A stretch of 64,000 nt of DNA, taken from positions 124,001 to 188,000 of the forward strand of contig OX579635.1 of the NCBI GenBank assembly GCA_951230915.1, in the 5' to 3' direction. Positions 1 through 12,344 of the stretch are shown here, piece after piece (the first letter of the stretch is position 1; each line of letters opens with the position of its first letter). This DNA comes from Antitrichia curtipendula. Taxonomy: Eukaryota; Streptophyta; Bryopsida; Hypnales; Leucodontaceae. Position numbers and translations under genes: made by a program. The notes below the pieces were generated by a model. That model made no database searches. It saw nothing but the letters and a program-made list of their open reading frames with translations, and was not told where the DNA came from.

Positions 1-2768
1 GTTGCTCAATCCACACGGGAATATCCATCAAATTTGCATCCCCACATCTGCCGCATGATTGCACACATTGCATCAAAGAGTGAGTTGAAATCTCTAGGGA
101 TTCATTGAGAAGGCAGACTTCCAAAAGAAAATTCTGGAAAGAAGAAGGATGCGCGATACTTGTTCCTAACTTGTGATTCAGCCACCGAGAAACATTTGTG
201 ATGGCTGATGCATCTATGGAAAGCAGCACATCATCCTCAAGAACCATTTCGGACTGCCAGTGCGCATCAAGAGCTAGACAGTACTTGAGAGGCGTCTTAC
301 GTCGTACCAACTCAGCATTAGTAAGAATTTCTCCTCCATATTCAAAGACAAAGCACCCTTGTTGAAGCCTCTCTAACGTCCGAATGCCCCATCCCTTGAG
401 CCCATTCACGTGAAAAACCTGAGGAAAACAGTTGAAGGCATGAATCTTAAAATTAATTGAAAATCAAGAACCACTTCTAGGGACACAGTAGTACTGCTGA
501 GCAGTGCTGTGCAGTACTTTCAGATGATTGTGCCAGTACTTGGTGGATTGCAAACACTTCAGATGGCTCCGAGTTACAGTACCTGTAACTGTTTCTGTAA
601 ACCACCCTGCACCACTTTATTTGTACAAAATGGAGCACATTGGCAACGCTCATAGCACTCCCGAATGTACTGTCGCTGAACATGGCCTATACAATTGCCA
701 TTCTTGAACTCAGAGCACGAGTTTTTTCCGAGGCAGCGAATAAGCCCTCCGTTGCTCAAAGACAAAGACCTCCGATATTGTGAAGGCGGGGACAACGTCA
801 TCAGAAATATGCAAGGCTTGAAAGTTTACATTTTACCCAAACAACCTTGTGCTATACGGGAAAAAATAAAGACATTGTTAAAATAGTAAATAATGGATTA
901 AGAAAAGAAGACCTTACGTAGTCTGATGTACAAGTTTACCTGCGTTATAAATTGGGGAAGTAGGCAACCAGCCACTGTATAGGCTGTACCTCCACTGTTG
1001 TAGACGGAAGAGGAGTCTCCAACACTGTCAGAGAGAGTCACGTTTGTTGTGCACAAGCAAAACATGTCCATATCACGTGCAGAAGCCAATGCTTCTGCAG
1101 TTGTGGACTCATGCAAGAGAGGAGTGCATACATAACTGTAGCTCATATCCAATGACGACAACGCTTCTGGTGAAGCATCCTCGTCCAATAGAATTGGAAC
1201 ATTTTCCATACCCCTTGCCTTGTCATATGAAGACCACAGCTGCTCACCTTGTTCATAACAACAATTTACACATCTGACAAAACATCCAACTCAAATGCGG
1301 TTTAACAAGTGGATAGTACCAATATATAATGGAGCTCCTTGTACCGGAGCAACTATACAGGACTGTGGGAAGTCCCTTGGATTGCCACCTTCTTTCCGTG
1401 ACTTAGGGCCTGAGATCTTTCAAAGAGGGGCCCAATTTCTTGGGCCACACAGCCCTTCTCAGGCGCACCATCTTCCTCATGTGTATGAGGAAACCCTCGA
1501 CGTGGACCAGACGCCCAATGCTTCGTGGCCGACTCGCAGGTCCTGCCTAGTACTACTTTCTACCCACCTCCTTCTCAGGTAAAGCTCCTGCATCATTCGG
1601 GACTGTGGGAATGTTTGGAGTTTGAGCTCCGGCGCCAGCTGCAGACGGCCATGGTCGCAATTGCCTTGTATTGCCTTCAGGTGGGCTCACTGCCTTTGTT
1701 GCAAGTCGCGGGGGAACTTTCACTGCAAACCAATTGACAAGGCATAGTCCAGCAGGTGCAAGTTAGTCTTATGGCACATGTCCGTAAGAGTTGGACATGG
1801 AAAACTACAAATTACGTAGTGGGTGTGACAACTGCCTTGTACAACAATCTGAAATGCAAGTGTAGGATGTTCAAAGTGGCAGCCTAACACAACTGAGGGT
1901 GGCACTAGCACAACACCTTTCACAACACTCGAATCCTGACGTCCCACACCTCGTGCATCGCGAATGATTGTGGGAGTGGTGATGTCCCACGGATCTTCCA
2001 AAGTCTCCTGCCCGTCCTGGAAACTCAGAGTAGCTCCATTAGCAATTAATTCGAAGGACACCAAAAGTATAGCAGTTGCAAAACATTGGACAGCTTCAGT
2101 AACTGAGATGCAAGATGTGTATGCCAAGTGCATAGAAATGACGACAAATACATAGAGGGATGGACAGTAAAGCACAGTACTCTTCGAAAAGTAGATTCAG
2201 TGGAGGAGGCAATTTAAGTGATTCAAACCTGAACTTCAGGAGAGGGCTCCATGTCTTCAACAGCAGTTTTGTCAGGGCTATCCACGAAATCTAGTGAGCG
2301 GGCGTCCAACTCCCTTAGAATTTCATCTGTGTCATGTACAGTTGTTTCATTGTCATCAGCCTTTGCTGAAGAGAAGTCCAATGTGTTAGTCTGTAGAGTA
2401 TCCGCAGGTGCCAACGAATCCACCACAGCTGTTGACTTCTGAGTGGATGAGGGACACTGGAGAGGTACTGGAGATGCTGATGACGGAGTGGCACTCGTGC
2501 AAGAGTGGTGCATGCCTGTAGCCATCGTGGAGCACCTTGACGCAAAAGGGTTGGACGTCTCCTCACCACCAATACTATTTTGCAACGGGACGACATCATG
2601 GAGGCCTTCGGTCTGTACCACTACATGGACTAGTGGATGCGCTTGTCCTTGACTGATGCACTTAGAGAGGGTGCTGTCCGAGGCGGATACACTAGGTGCC
2701 CCAGTCCCAACGGAGGCCAGACCTGTTGATTTCCAGAGAAGTACTAAAATGTCAGCATAATACACCAA
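1..2768 (-). CDS. SUVR-type SET-domain histone-lysine N-methyltransferase, partial (continues beyond left edge)
   Basis: This is a multi-exon minus-strand gene whose 3' end is off the window. Exons I can define are about 1255-940, about 760-583, 418-171 and 47-1. Introns 582-419 and 170-48 are clean GT-AG and keep frame. The 1255-940 exon has the KARGMENVPI stretch typical before the pre-SET domain, then Cys residues and SGGTAYTVAGCL. The next has pre-SET motif QYIRECYERCQCAPFC followed by NKVVQGGLQ. Exon 418-171 opens the SET domain with KGWGIRTLE and FEYGGEILTNAEL. Splicing over intron 170-48 gives NHKCGDANLMDIPV, matching the NHRC-DANL block of plant SUVR proteins. The family methylates histone H3 lysine 9 or related sites in chromatin. 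Upstream Ser/Pro-rich exons (about 2735-2228, 2110-1790, 1725-1590) are probably the N-terminal region, but their borders are uncertain. No WIYLD domain was seen. Confidence 0.85.
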
Positions 2769-3028
2769 TATAGTAAGAAATTCTTGTTCATATCATAGCA
2801 CAGGCAAACAGTTATTGAACTACTACGTATCAGTCATCAAAATGGCTGCCTACAACATGAAGAGTACATGATAGTAAAACTGTTCTGACATGCTATACTG
2901 GGAGTAGTTCTTGCAGTACGCTGACAGTATTGCAGGTGAATAGCTGAGTACTACTACAGGAGTACTACAGTACTATAGTACGACTAACTAGTGACATGAA
3001 GTCTTGTTGGAGCCTGAGCAGCCGGAGT

Positions 3029-5096
3029 TCATGTATGCAAATGTCGTAGAGCTGCCATTGCAAGATCATCCATAGTCTGCCTATGGTTTCCTGCTCCGTC
3101 TTCGAAGCCCCAACTACTGGACCACCCGGGATGCACGGGGCCACAATCTCCCATGGCGCATTGGCTGTGACTCTTAAACCAATGTGCGGCACACCATGGG
3201 TGGTAAACATGCTCACAACTATAGAATAAGATATCCCGATGAGGAAAACCATAAAAACAAAGAGAGCAACGGAGGGTGTGAAGCACAATGACCGAGGTCG
3301 CATCCATACAGTTGCCCTCCAACTCATTCAACTGTGGATGAGGGTGCAGCACTAGCCCTTCACCTCCCTGCATCAAGTCATTCATATGCTCTTGAAGAGC
3401 TGCTTCCCGGGAGATAAGTCTTTCCACCTTTGAAGTAACGTCATCCACTTGTTTCTGGAGTTCTTCCTTTGCATTGCTGAATGCCTTCACCTTCTTCACG
3501 TGCCCATCCATTACCTTCTGTAGCACTGCTGATCCACTGTCGTCGTCCATTTCCGTCATAGTTTCCTGCAGCTGCTGAATTCCCAGAAGTCTCGCTCTAT
3601 GCTGGTCAGCCGCTGCATCTGCTTTTCTCTTTCAGCATCACAGAATTGGCCTGCATCCTCTCCAGTTCTTCATGTACAGCATCTAGGAGACCTTTAACAG
3701 CATCCTTCCTGGAAACAATGGCACCCAAACTGTCATGGACTGACCAAAGAGCATGCCAAAGAAGTAAACAAATTCCACGCTAGTGTTCCTCAAAACACAA
3801 AAGCTATGTAACCTCCTAGTGCAAAGTCTGAATAAAAAAATCTCCAATATATAAACTGAAAATACACTTGAAGAGAAAGCCAATGACGTGGATAACGTAT
3901 TTGTCATCATTCTCAGTGATTGTGGTTAGTTTCAATTGCTGAAGAGACTGAATTTAAACATAAATAAAGGAAAGAAGACAAGAGGAGCAGAGGATATATG
4001 TGCCCAACGCTGATGTGCTGAGGTTTCCAGTACGTGTCAGTAGCCCAAAAGGCTTCCCATCACGTGCGCCGCTACTATAGTCATTTACACTCTGGAACAG
4101 CTGCACTGTGGATTGCTTGGGGTCTTCAACCTCCAAGTACTTCGTGAAGCCCTCCTTGGCTGCGAGCTCTGCAAATGGTACGTCCAACACATCTGCAAGG
4201 CGACTGAGCCATGTCCTCACTCGCCTAGCATATGATTTTCGCTGCCCCAAGTTAGTCTCAGCAGCGAAACCAGCCCAATTGATTTTCACCCCTTTCTTTG
4301 ACAAAGTCCATCCCATAGCCAATTCCTTACCAATGTGAGTGCTGCTGTGGGGCTTTTGGTAGCATTGGCAGTAGAGTTTCTCCACCTCCTTCCGCAAAGT
4401 GGCAGTGAACTTCTCACCAAGGAGGAAGCCATTTCGTCCTTTCTCCAACCCAAATAGCGCTTCAACATCTGCTAGCGGTACATCCTTCTCCATGCGAAGC
4501 CTATGCGGATTTAGACCATCCCAATCCAATTCACAGGAGGTGGCAAAAATGTCCTCTGAAATTGGTGTAGGAGGTCGCTTGGATGTTTGGTTCAGCAAAC
4601 ACAGTTGCTTGCGGCAGTCCTCCTCACTGAATTGCCGTGCTTCTGCAGCAATCTTTTTCCCCTTTGTCAGGGTGGTAACACACATGTCTTCAATGCTGTC
4701 ATTATCTGAGCCATCGCCGCTACTAGACTGTCCTTGAACATCTTCATCATCCGATGATTCTTGTGCCTTCTTTTTCTGTATCCTCTTCACGGTAGATACT
4801 GCCTTCTTTTTGTTCGGGCTGTTGGAGACGCGCAACGATGAGGCTGCTGGTTTAGTTGGTCTTCTTTTCTTCTTGCTTCCACCTTCCCCAACAGTTCCTC
4901 CTGAGTCTAAACCACCTCTGTTTGCAGTGGACTGCATTTGCTGTTGGGCTGCACGTTTCTTCCCCTTCCTTCCGTAAGTTCGTTCTTGCAATTCCATGTC
5001 TTCGTCATCTCCAGCGGCAGCCTCATCAGCAGAAGCACTGACCACAGGAGCAGGAGGTCGTCTTTTTTCTGGAATTGTACTCTTCATCTTTGCCAT
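3029..5096 (-). CDS. Coiled-coil protein with RING-like zinc finger; possible frameshift
   Basis: Not recognised as a named protein. The ATG at 5096 opens a 380-codon frame down to 3954. Its N-terminal 140 residues are rich in Lys/Arg and Ser/Asp (KKKRRPTKP, KKKAVSTVKRIQKKK), suggesting nuclear location; a globular region of unknown type follows. Introns appear to interrupt 4030-3780. The 3' part (3780-3029) is a coiled coil (KEELQKQVDDVTSKVERL), then a RING-like finger near 3268-3140 with spacing C-x2-C-x13-C-x-H-x2-H-x2-C-x10-C-x4-C. The last pair is x4 where x2 is usual. A TGA stop lies at 3029. Coiled-coil coding runs in one frame from about 3780 to 3628 and in another from about 3622, meeting at the TTTT run at 3623-3626. 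This is either a one-base error or a disabling mutation. Whether the 3954-5096 part and the finger part belong to one transcript is inferred. Confidence 0.55.
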
Positions 5097-6937
5097 GTGG
5101 AACAGGAAGATAACCTACAGACATGGAGATTATATTATACAATGAGGACGAGGTAATGTAGTACAATTTTAGTACAAGTCATAGTACTACACAGTAGTAA
5201 ATAGTACTTCCGAAGATTGTAATAGTACATGAGCCTAAGTAAACAGTACTTCTAATGACAACAGTAGTACTGCTACTGTAGTATTACTGCTAATAGAATC
5301 ATTAATACTACTCAGAAAAGCAAACGAACTCCTAAAGAAACGAACAAGTACTCATAGAGGAGGCTCGAGTACCGCGAGTAATACCTTTCAGCAAATGGGA
5401 CTGCTAAGGTAAACAGTAGTACTGCTATAAAGAAGAAATACAACTCCTAAACAAGGGAACAGTACTATAACTAATTGTATGTGCAAATGGTATTGCTGAG
5501 TGCATGAATAGTACTGCGCAGTAAAGAACAGAACTGCTAGGTATAGGAATAGTGCATACGAATTAGCATGTGGAAAACGAACCCAATCCGGAAGCCTAGC
5601 AGAGCAAAATGGAAACAACACAGTACACAACAGACATGTAGCCAGTACAAGTTGCGAGAATAAGTACCGCAAACGTAGTACGTTTTAGGAGAACGTAGTG
5701 TACAGCAGTGCTCTGGCGTTTCTTGAGGACTCCAAGTACTATCCCTGAGTCTCTTCAAATCTGAACACACGGAATGCCAATGGGTGAGGCGGCGGCATTA
5801 CTAGTTGTGTGCGGCAAGGAAAGCAGAGAGTGCAACCAACATCTACATCATGCTGAAAAGAAGTTGGCAAGTATTGCTGACTAACTATGTAGGCCAGAGG
5901 TAGTACTAATCTGTAAACATCCTTGACAAACGGTTTGTATAGGACATTGCCGTGTATTTCTGACCCAAAACCGACTGCAAGTTTGCAATACATTTACCCT
6001 AAACCATGTACAATTCGGCCACGACAATGAAATTGGATAATGACGCCTTGTACACAAATGAAAACCTAACTAAACTGCATTGACATGTAAGTTCTTTCAA
6101 GTGCACCGGTATCATAAGCAGCACATCCACATGGAACAGGGACTATGTTTCTATGACTCCAAATGTCCCGAGAATTTCCTGTTACAGACATCACGTGCCT
6201 GCTAGACGATTTTAAAGAAAGCAACAGTTGTCACACTTCTAATCAGGGACGATGCCCTGTAGAAGTCAAAAGTTGGAAGGGTGTGGCCTGCGCTCACCTC
6301 TTTAAGGTCTGGAAGTAGTTTCCACTAAAAGAAATCGCCGCCACTACCTGAACGACGCTCCACTGCTTTGATGCATGCATCCGTCGCCCTATACAGCCCT
6401 GTCAAACCCGACGATTTTACACCCGAAGCTCAATTTTCAGACCTAGACAACAGGACGGTCATTGAGTAGAGTACAGAACATGGCGAACTGTCACAACGTG
6501 AAAGCAAGTACGTGAAATGCTAAAAGTACCACTGTTTTGCCCTCCTACAACAAGAAAGAGAGCAATCCCTTTCACAAAAGAGGCAATGTTCTAGTTCACT
6601 TCATTCAAAAATCAGTCGCCGAACTTGAATCCGTTGCTCCTTCACACTACCGCCTTCGGATTCCTCGATTGTAATCCTCTGAGTCAACCTTGCAAACATT
6701 TCCGCAAATACTGGTCCTAAACCCTAGAAATTAAAACAAATCCGCAGTTCCACAGCTTACCGCAAGCCCGGTGACGCAAGTGCAATCGCCTCGCAAGAAC
6801 TGAATTCTCCTAACGCTTCAAGCTCCGCCCTTGCCGCACCTCCACAGGTCGCTACTCCGTCGGTCGCTCAGCTCCTCCGAAATCGTCTAGCAGTACCCGA
6901 AATTGCCTGTCACATTTCTAACACCCAAATCGCAGGA
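5097..6937. other. Gene-free upstream region of the coiled-coil/RING-like gene
   Basis: No convincing coding region on either strand. The part next to the gene (5150-5720) is loaded with AGTAC words. The rest is mixed sequence of moderate GC, higher than the AT-rich DNA that follows from about 7.1 kb. It probably contains the promoter of the minus-strand gene starting at 5096, but I could not identify a specific element. Confidence 0.4.
5150..5720. repeat. Dispersed AGTAC/AGTACT word cluster
   Basis: The hexamer AGTACT and its core GTAC, often as AGTAGTAC, recur every few tens of bases here. The same words appear in the introns and spacers at 470-560 and 2880-2990, and as a tight run at 7268-7305. 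They are almost absent from the annotated exons. This is not a tandem array, since spacing and context vary. Confidence 0.5.
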
Positions 6938-7430
6938 GTGCGCCCTCCTTCCCGCGCCGCCCTCAACAGCCTCTTAGACTACAGTTTTCTTCAACATACA
7001 CTTGCCGCGCAACAAAAAAAAAGCAAAGTGTTTGAAAAAATTGGCGCAATGGGCGCCATGAATCCACGCCAACCAAACGAGAGAGACGACGGGTGGATGG
7101 ATGATGAAAACTTCATCCATCAACCATCACCGCCATTATGAACGCCGATGACGAGGCGGTCAAATTGTCAGTTCAGTTTTTGAACGAATGAAATGCAAAC
7201 ACGTGCCGTCTAGGCATTGCATCCCACATTAGATCAACGGTTCAGATTTCCTCTGCTGTGACGTTCCTAGTACTCACAGTACTCGTAGTACACGTAGTAC
7301 TGGTCATGAAAAACACCAAAACGCAACAAATAATACAAGTGTTTCTTGCATTCACCCTGCATAGGATGGCTTTTGAACCAAACTAAGGGAGGCAACCCAT
7401 TTCTGACCACTTTAAGCAAATGCACATATC

Positions 7431-7458
7431 TACGGGGCGGGGGGTGGGGTGGGGTTCG
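7431..7458 (+). other. G-rich tract with G-quadruplex potential
   Basis: Four or more runs of at least four G within about 25 bases (a GGGGCGGGGGG core followed by TGGGG repeats) in otherwise AT-rich DNA. It meets the simple G4 pattern. No gene lies next to it. Confidence 0.4.
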
Positions 7459-7539
7459 GTAGGGAAACTTTCCCATATGTAAAAATAGAATTAAGAAGTT
7501 TTCTATAATTTTTTTCAAATTTTTGTTTCTCAAAACATA

Positions 7540-7730
7540 ATTACTGTGAATTTTTTAGTTGGAGAATTTGGTTTGACCCGTACCGGTCATATAGACCTTT
7601 CTATTTCCAACCAGGGTTGGTTTCAGAATCCAACAAGGGTTGGTTGCAATATTGATAGCCTTGCAGCCAATCATAATGCGCCACAACTACTCCTTGAATT
7701 GTGCCACAACCTTACAAAAACAAAATAGTC
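7540..7730 (+). repeat. Dispersed repeat, copy 1
   Basis: About 190 bp that recurs, diverged, at 16612-16800 (and therefore at 28854-29042). Shared blocks include the start GAATTTTTTAGT, ATATAGACCTTTCTATTTC, TTGCAATATTGA and the end GTGCCACAAC. A shorter piece of the same family is at 14470-14520. No coding content was recognised. It is probably a fragment of a larger interspersed element. Confidence 0.6.
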
Positions 7731-8564
7731 TATAGATTAGAAAAAAGGTGGTGGTTAGAAATGGGTTGGCTACCATATGTGGCTATATAATACTCCAAAA
7801 TCCTTGTTAGGTTTGGATGAACAATTAAGTTGCATCAAAATTATTTAATTTGTACTACATTGCACATTTGTCTTTTAATTAGGTGATACATATTTTTGTA
7901 CGTGTTCATACAAAATCAATAAAAAATATATTGCCAAGGCTAGAGCTAATAAGAATTGTACACAAAATAATGAAATTAAGTTGCCTTGACAATTAGATTG
8001 TCTTATCCTGCCTGGTAGATTTTGCAATCGACCTATGATAAAAAATGAAAAGGTCTATATGGTCATTATAGGTCAAAGAGAATCTTCTACTAAAACATTT
8101 ATGATAATTACGTTTTGTGTAATAAAATTTTGGAAAAATATGCAATCCTTCCAAATTATATTTCTATACATGGAAAAAATTTGGAACTCAAAAAACCTAC
8201 GCTACAAATATGTGTAATTGTTTAAGTGGTTGGAAATGGGTCGTCTTCCAAAAGCAATTGGATGTCCAGATCACCTCCAACTTTTTGTCACTCAAGCTAT
8301 GTTATTCTGCTATTTTGTGCACATAGGAAATTCAAACTTCTAGAAATTAAGAATTTCAAACATGGCCGAGTTTCGGTTGAAATCTTTGAACGGATCCTTA
8401 TGAAATGGATGAAAATAACCCATAAACAACGCCAAGGATGTATTTTTTTGACCAATGAATGACAAGGAATCTCTCCATGTAGGACATAAGTGCAACTATT
8501 CATCTTCCAAAATTTGTGTGAAAAGGAAAGGTCTTCTAGAGTAGTTTGAGTTCAATATTCAGCA
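7731..8564. other. AT-rich intergenic DNA, nothing recognised
   Basis: Short open frames occur on both strands, but none has composition or motifs that suggest a protein. No repeat border was found before the MITE that starts near 8565. Confidence 0.4.
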
Positions 8565-8856
8565 TACTAAAATTGGTAAATAGTGTTGGGTGATAATTAG
8601 TGTTGTTCCCTGTTTTTTACCCCCAACACTATTTTTCAACTTATGTGTAAATAGTTTAGGGACACTTAATTCCTGCCGTCAAACTCTGACTCTTCCTGGG
8701 AAACTCTAATTTTCGTCTCCCGCCGTCAAATTTTTTACTATAGAGCTAAAATAGTGTTAGAATGGGTAAATAATGTTCTAACAACTAACCTTGCAAATCA
8801 CAATTAGTGTTATTGTTGACAATTAGTGTAGCCAACACTATTTACCAATTTTAGTG
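8565..8856. mobile_element. CACTA-type MITE
   Basis: The ends are inverted: TACTAAAATTGGTAAATAG on the left, and the reverse of the right end reads CACTAAAATTGGTAAATAG. AGTGTTGG follows on both sides. This gives TIRs of about 30 bp around a 292-bp non-coding element, so it is non-autonomous. CACTA ends are established for the En/Spm superfamily. No clear 3-bp target duplication is visible. The second contig (21085) begins inside its right TIR. Confidence 0.65.
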
Positions 8857-9599
8857 TAGTTGCTTGAATTTCCAACTGCCTGTAAGTGTAAGTTCCTATC
8901 AGTGTCCCTTCCAGAAAAGCAAGAGAACTCCCTCCTCTGTGGCTTGTGTGAGTCCAATGGAATGAAAGAAATGACGTGCTGGGAAGGAGAGAGAGGTTTC
9001 CAAAACAGGAAGCGCGACGTTTTGACGAGCAGTCAATTTCGATCATCAGTTACAGTTTGCTTGTCGGACGCAATACGTAAGCTTCACTATCAATGGCGGA
9101 TTTGGCTTGGTATTTGCTTGACGTACTGCACAAGGGGCTTTATATTGCGGTCCTTGTGAGTTCCCTGTGGAGAAAAGGAGAAGAATTTCCCGCTGTTTTC
9201 TTTGTTCGAAAGGCACACCAGGAAATTTTTCTCACACTGGGATAAGTTGGGACACCCCGGGAAACTACACTACTACTCCAGGGATTCAATATACTACGAC
9301 ACCGTTAGCGGGGAAAACTACGCTACTACACCGCCAAACCGAGGAGTGCTGGACCTGGTAAACTTGCACACTTTCCTGGTGCGTCCCACTTTTCTCGGTG
9401 TGTTACTTGCAGGGAACCCTATATGGGTTTCCTGTGCTGCATGTGAATATGCACAAGTTTATCGTAGAAGGGGTGTAGGACCAGTGGCAGTATCTAGGGG
9501 TGATCCCTTGAAGTCACAGACTGTCAACGATGGAGGAGTAGTGATTCAATCGACAATGTTGCACCTGGACCCTGTCGAAGGCAAGTGAACCGAAGAGTT

Positions 9600-10140
9600 G
9601 ACCCAGGCTCCGCTGGACCTGGCACCCTGGCTATCTTAATGGACGTACCGTGGAGTCTATATATGTTTACCACGGCCATGAAAAGATTAACCTGAGACAC
9701 ATTCAAGAGCAAGTTGCCGAGCATGTGGAGGAGCCTGATCGACAAAGTGGAGGATTTCATCACTTTGTGATGAAAACGCTTTGGTGGACGCAGACCAAGC
9801 CACTCTAATTTGCGGAGAGGATCTATCATATGAGAACTGAAAAAAGTCCTGGATGAGGAGCACATCGATCACTAAAGGTTTTGGGATTCTGGACAAGGTG
9901 GGAGCCCTGCAGAACAAGTACCTCCTCGCGACAACGTAAGACGTACGCCACTCTTGAAGTTCAACGTTGATTTGGGACCTCAGTCACGGAGAAGATCAAA
10001 TTGCTGGAGTCCAATATCCCCTTCCAAGAGCACCATTTGATTCGGGAGGCAAGGAACAGCGAGGAAGAGTAAGACGCACTGGTTCTGCACCCCCCTGCGA
10101 AGCACTGCCTGCGGCATTTCCTTTGACCAAGTTCGAGAGG
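9600..10140 (+). pseudogene. Decayed coding-like segment, unidentified
   Basis: Protein-like runs appear in shifting plus-strand frames. One around 9635-9810 contains ESIYVYHGHEKINLRHIQ and EQVAEHVEEPDRQSGG and stops at TAA near 9807. Another, around 9990-10071, contains KIKLLESNIPFQEHHLIREA and ends at TAA. The frames do not join without shifts and I recognise no family. It may be a gene relic or chance. The partner copy is at 21842-22382. Confidence 0.25.
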
Positions 10141-10529
10141 GGATCGTTGAGAAGCTCTCGGCTACTAGCTAGCTACACTTTACGCTCGGCATCAGAGAGC
10201 TCTACGTCTCCGTCGGTGATGGACCTCCGGTGTGGTGAAGAGAAGATCTTGCAACGCATTCAACCTCTAGAGGTTCATGCAAGAAATCAGCACACTGCTT
10301 GCCCGGAGAGCTTCAGCACGACCACCATTTGGAACCAGTTTGGTGGATGAGTTGCTTGGGATGGAGGCCTTGGTGGGGTTTCTCATTTTTTCTCCCCAGG
10401 CCATCCTGATCATTCACCAGATTTGGGAGTCCAATTTAAGGCCTTGCCACACAAAACCCACAGGGATGGACTTCGTCTTGTTTTGTTCTGTTAGATTTTT
10501 TTACAGCCAAATTGTTATTCCATTCTGAA

Positions 10530-12344
10530 CTGGCAGCTCTTGGTGTCCATGAAGTGACGTTTACAAACGGAGTTCCGCAATTGTTGGAGAGGGTGTGTTT
10601 AGGAATTCGACAGATGTTATCGTATGAAACAGGTTTTTGACCCCCAGTTTACAAAACTGCTTTTTATCTCTTCACGCTCTATGGCCCTGGCATGACGCAG
10701 TCTCTGCACAAGTTTCGAAACAAACATGTATTTTGCAGAGCCGCTTGTGACTAGACAGTACGAGGAGCAACGACCCTCTTACTCTGAGCTCTACTGATTT
10801 CTCTTCGATTTCGCTCCTGAGATTATTAATTTCAAGGTAATTACACTTGAACCTCTCTAATGAAGCTTTGTAACAGCACTTAATATTCTCTCTCTAAATT
10901 AGTAAATTACGGTAAAGTACTCTCATATTACACTTACTGGAACGAAGCGTCTTCTGTTGTTCTTTTGTATAACTTCTAGTTGTCCTGCACTCCTGCCAGC
11001 AATCTCACCATCTTACAGCAATTGTAATTAAGAAGATGAAATTCACATGAAGTGTCAGATAAAAAAACTTATAGAACATTACAACACATGAATGCCTTCA
11101 GTGAATAGCAATCTCGTAATGTGAATAATTCATAATGTGATATACCCATGCAATGCAAGACGATCCCATCCATACCCCGCAAAGTGCCTGATCGTCCACA
11201 ACTGCAACTTGAATCTTTATATCAGAGAAAATGTACTAAGATCATTTTGACCTCCTCAACATACCGTTAAAGCACTAAACCACATCTTTGCTAATCCATG
11301 ACATTTATCTGCAAAATCATCAAGGGCATATTGTGTCCTTTAGTTACCTAGTCTAAAACAGAAACCAAGCAAATCTGTAAATGCTCTTGAAACATCCTCC
11401 GAAGCTTTCGCGCACTCACTAGAAACTTCATGACATACTAAGACGGTCACTACAGCATCAAAAAAGAGCCCTTCTAAAGATGTCTCTAGTCTATCTGCAA
11501 ATTGTGGAAGACGTTTGGATTCCAGGATCGATCCTGAGAAAGCTCTTACTATGCCAACACTAACGGCAGCCTCTCGATGGGTTCTTCTGCGTAGTCGTCA
11601 GAAGACTCATGAATGAGCAGAAGAAAACTCCTGAAGCACGTGCGCCCTTCCTTGTCGCATTAATATGACTTGATTTACGTCATCAGCAATTCAACCATAG
11701 AACAAAAAAAACAAATCCCAACAGCTTGTCGAACAGCCCGAAGCCCCGAACTTATGATACTTTATTAATGGCCGAATCTCCCTTTGCTTTATTTATTTAG
11801 ATAGAAGATGTCAAAGTTTGTGCAGGTGCAGGGTCGTGAAATTCCTCGGCCTTGCAACATATAGATATTGAAATGTCAACGTTTACCTTTACTTTTTATC
11901 AATGGAAACAAGCATACCAAGGTCTGTCTAAAGAAGAAATTGTACGAGCCGGCATAATATTCTTGTAACACAATCCAAATTTCAAAAAAACTTCGGGAGC
12001 ACATTGCAATCATTAAAAATTCACCGGATTGTAAACCACGGTGATGTACTGTACAGGATGTCCAGCGCACAATTTCTTCTCCAATTTCAAGATCAACCTG
12101 CAAGTTGCAACCGATAGAGCAAAATCGAAGGAACGTCAAAGGTCACAGTCTGAAATTCATCAATCAGAAACGCAGGTGAAGGCTGATCAGAATTCGTATG
12201 ACAAGGATCCACTGCTTCTGTGATCGAGAGAAAGATCAACAAATTTCTTAGCTGGAATCACGATTCAGGGTCAAACTGGATCAATTAGCCGAGCAGGTGG
12301 TATGGTGAGTAGATGTGATTCCTTGAGATGAATGCAGTTGGGTC
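10530..12344. other. Intergenic DNA, nothing recognised
   Basis: No persuasive reading frame, RNA gene or repeat border. Short frames on both strands around 11876-12223 overlap each other and look like chance. The partner copy is at 22772-24586. Confidence 0.4.

Noticed and set aside
1295..1737. Plus-strand frames in the methyltransferase region
   Set aside because: They lie opposite likely minus-strand exons and introns of the SUVR-like gene and show no motif.
9167..10528. Several 60-128-codon overlapping frames
   Set aside because: They overlap on both strands in different frames without family motifs; only a weak decayed-gene note was retained.
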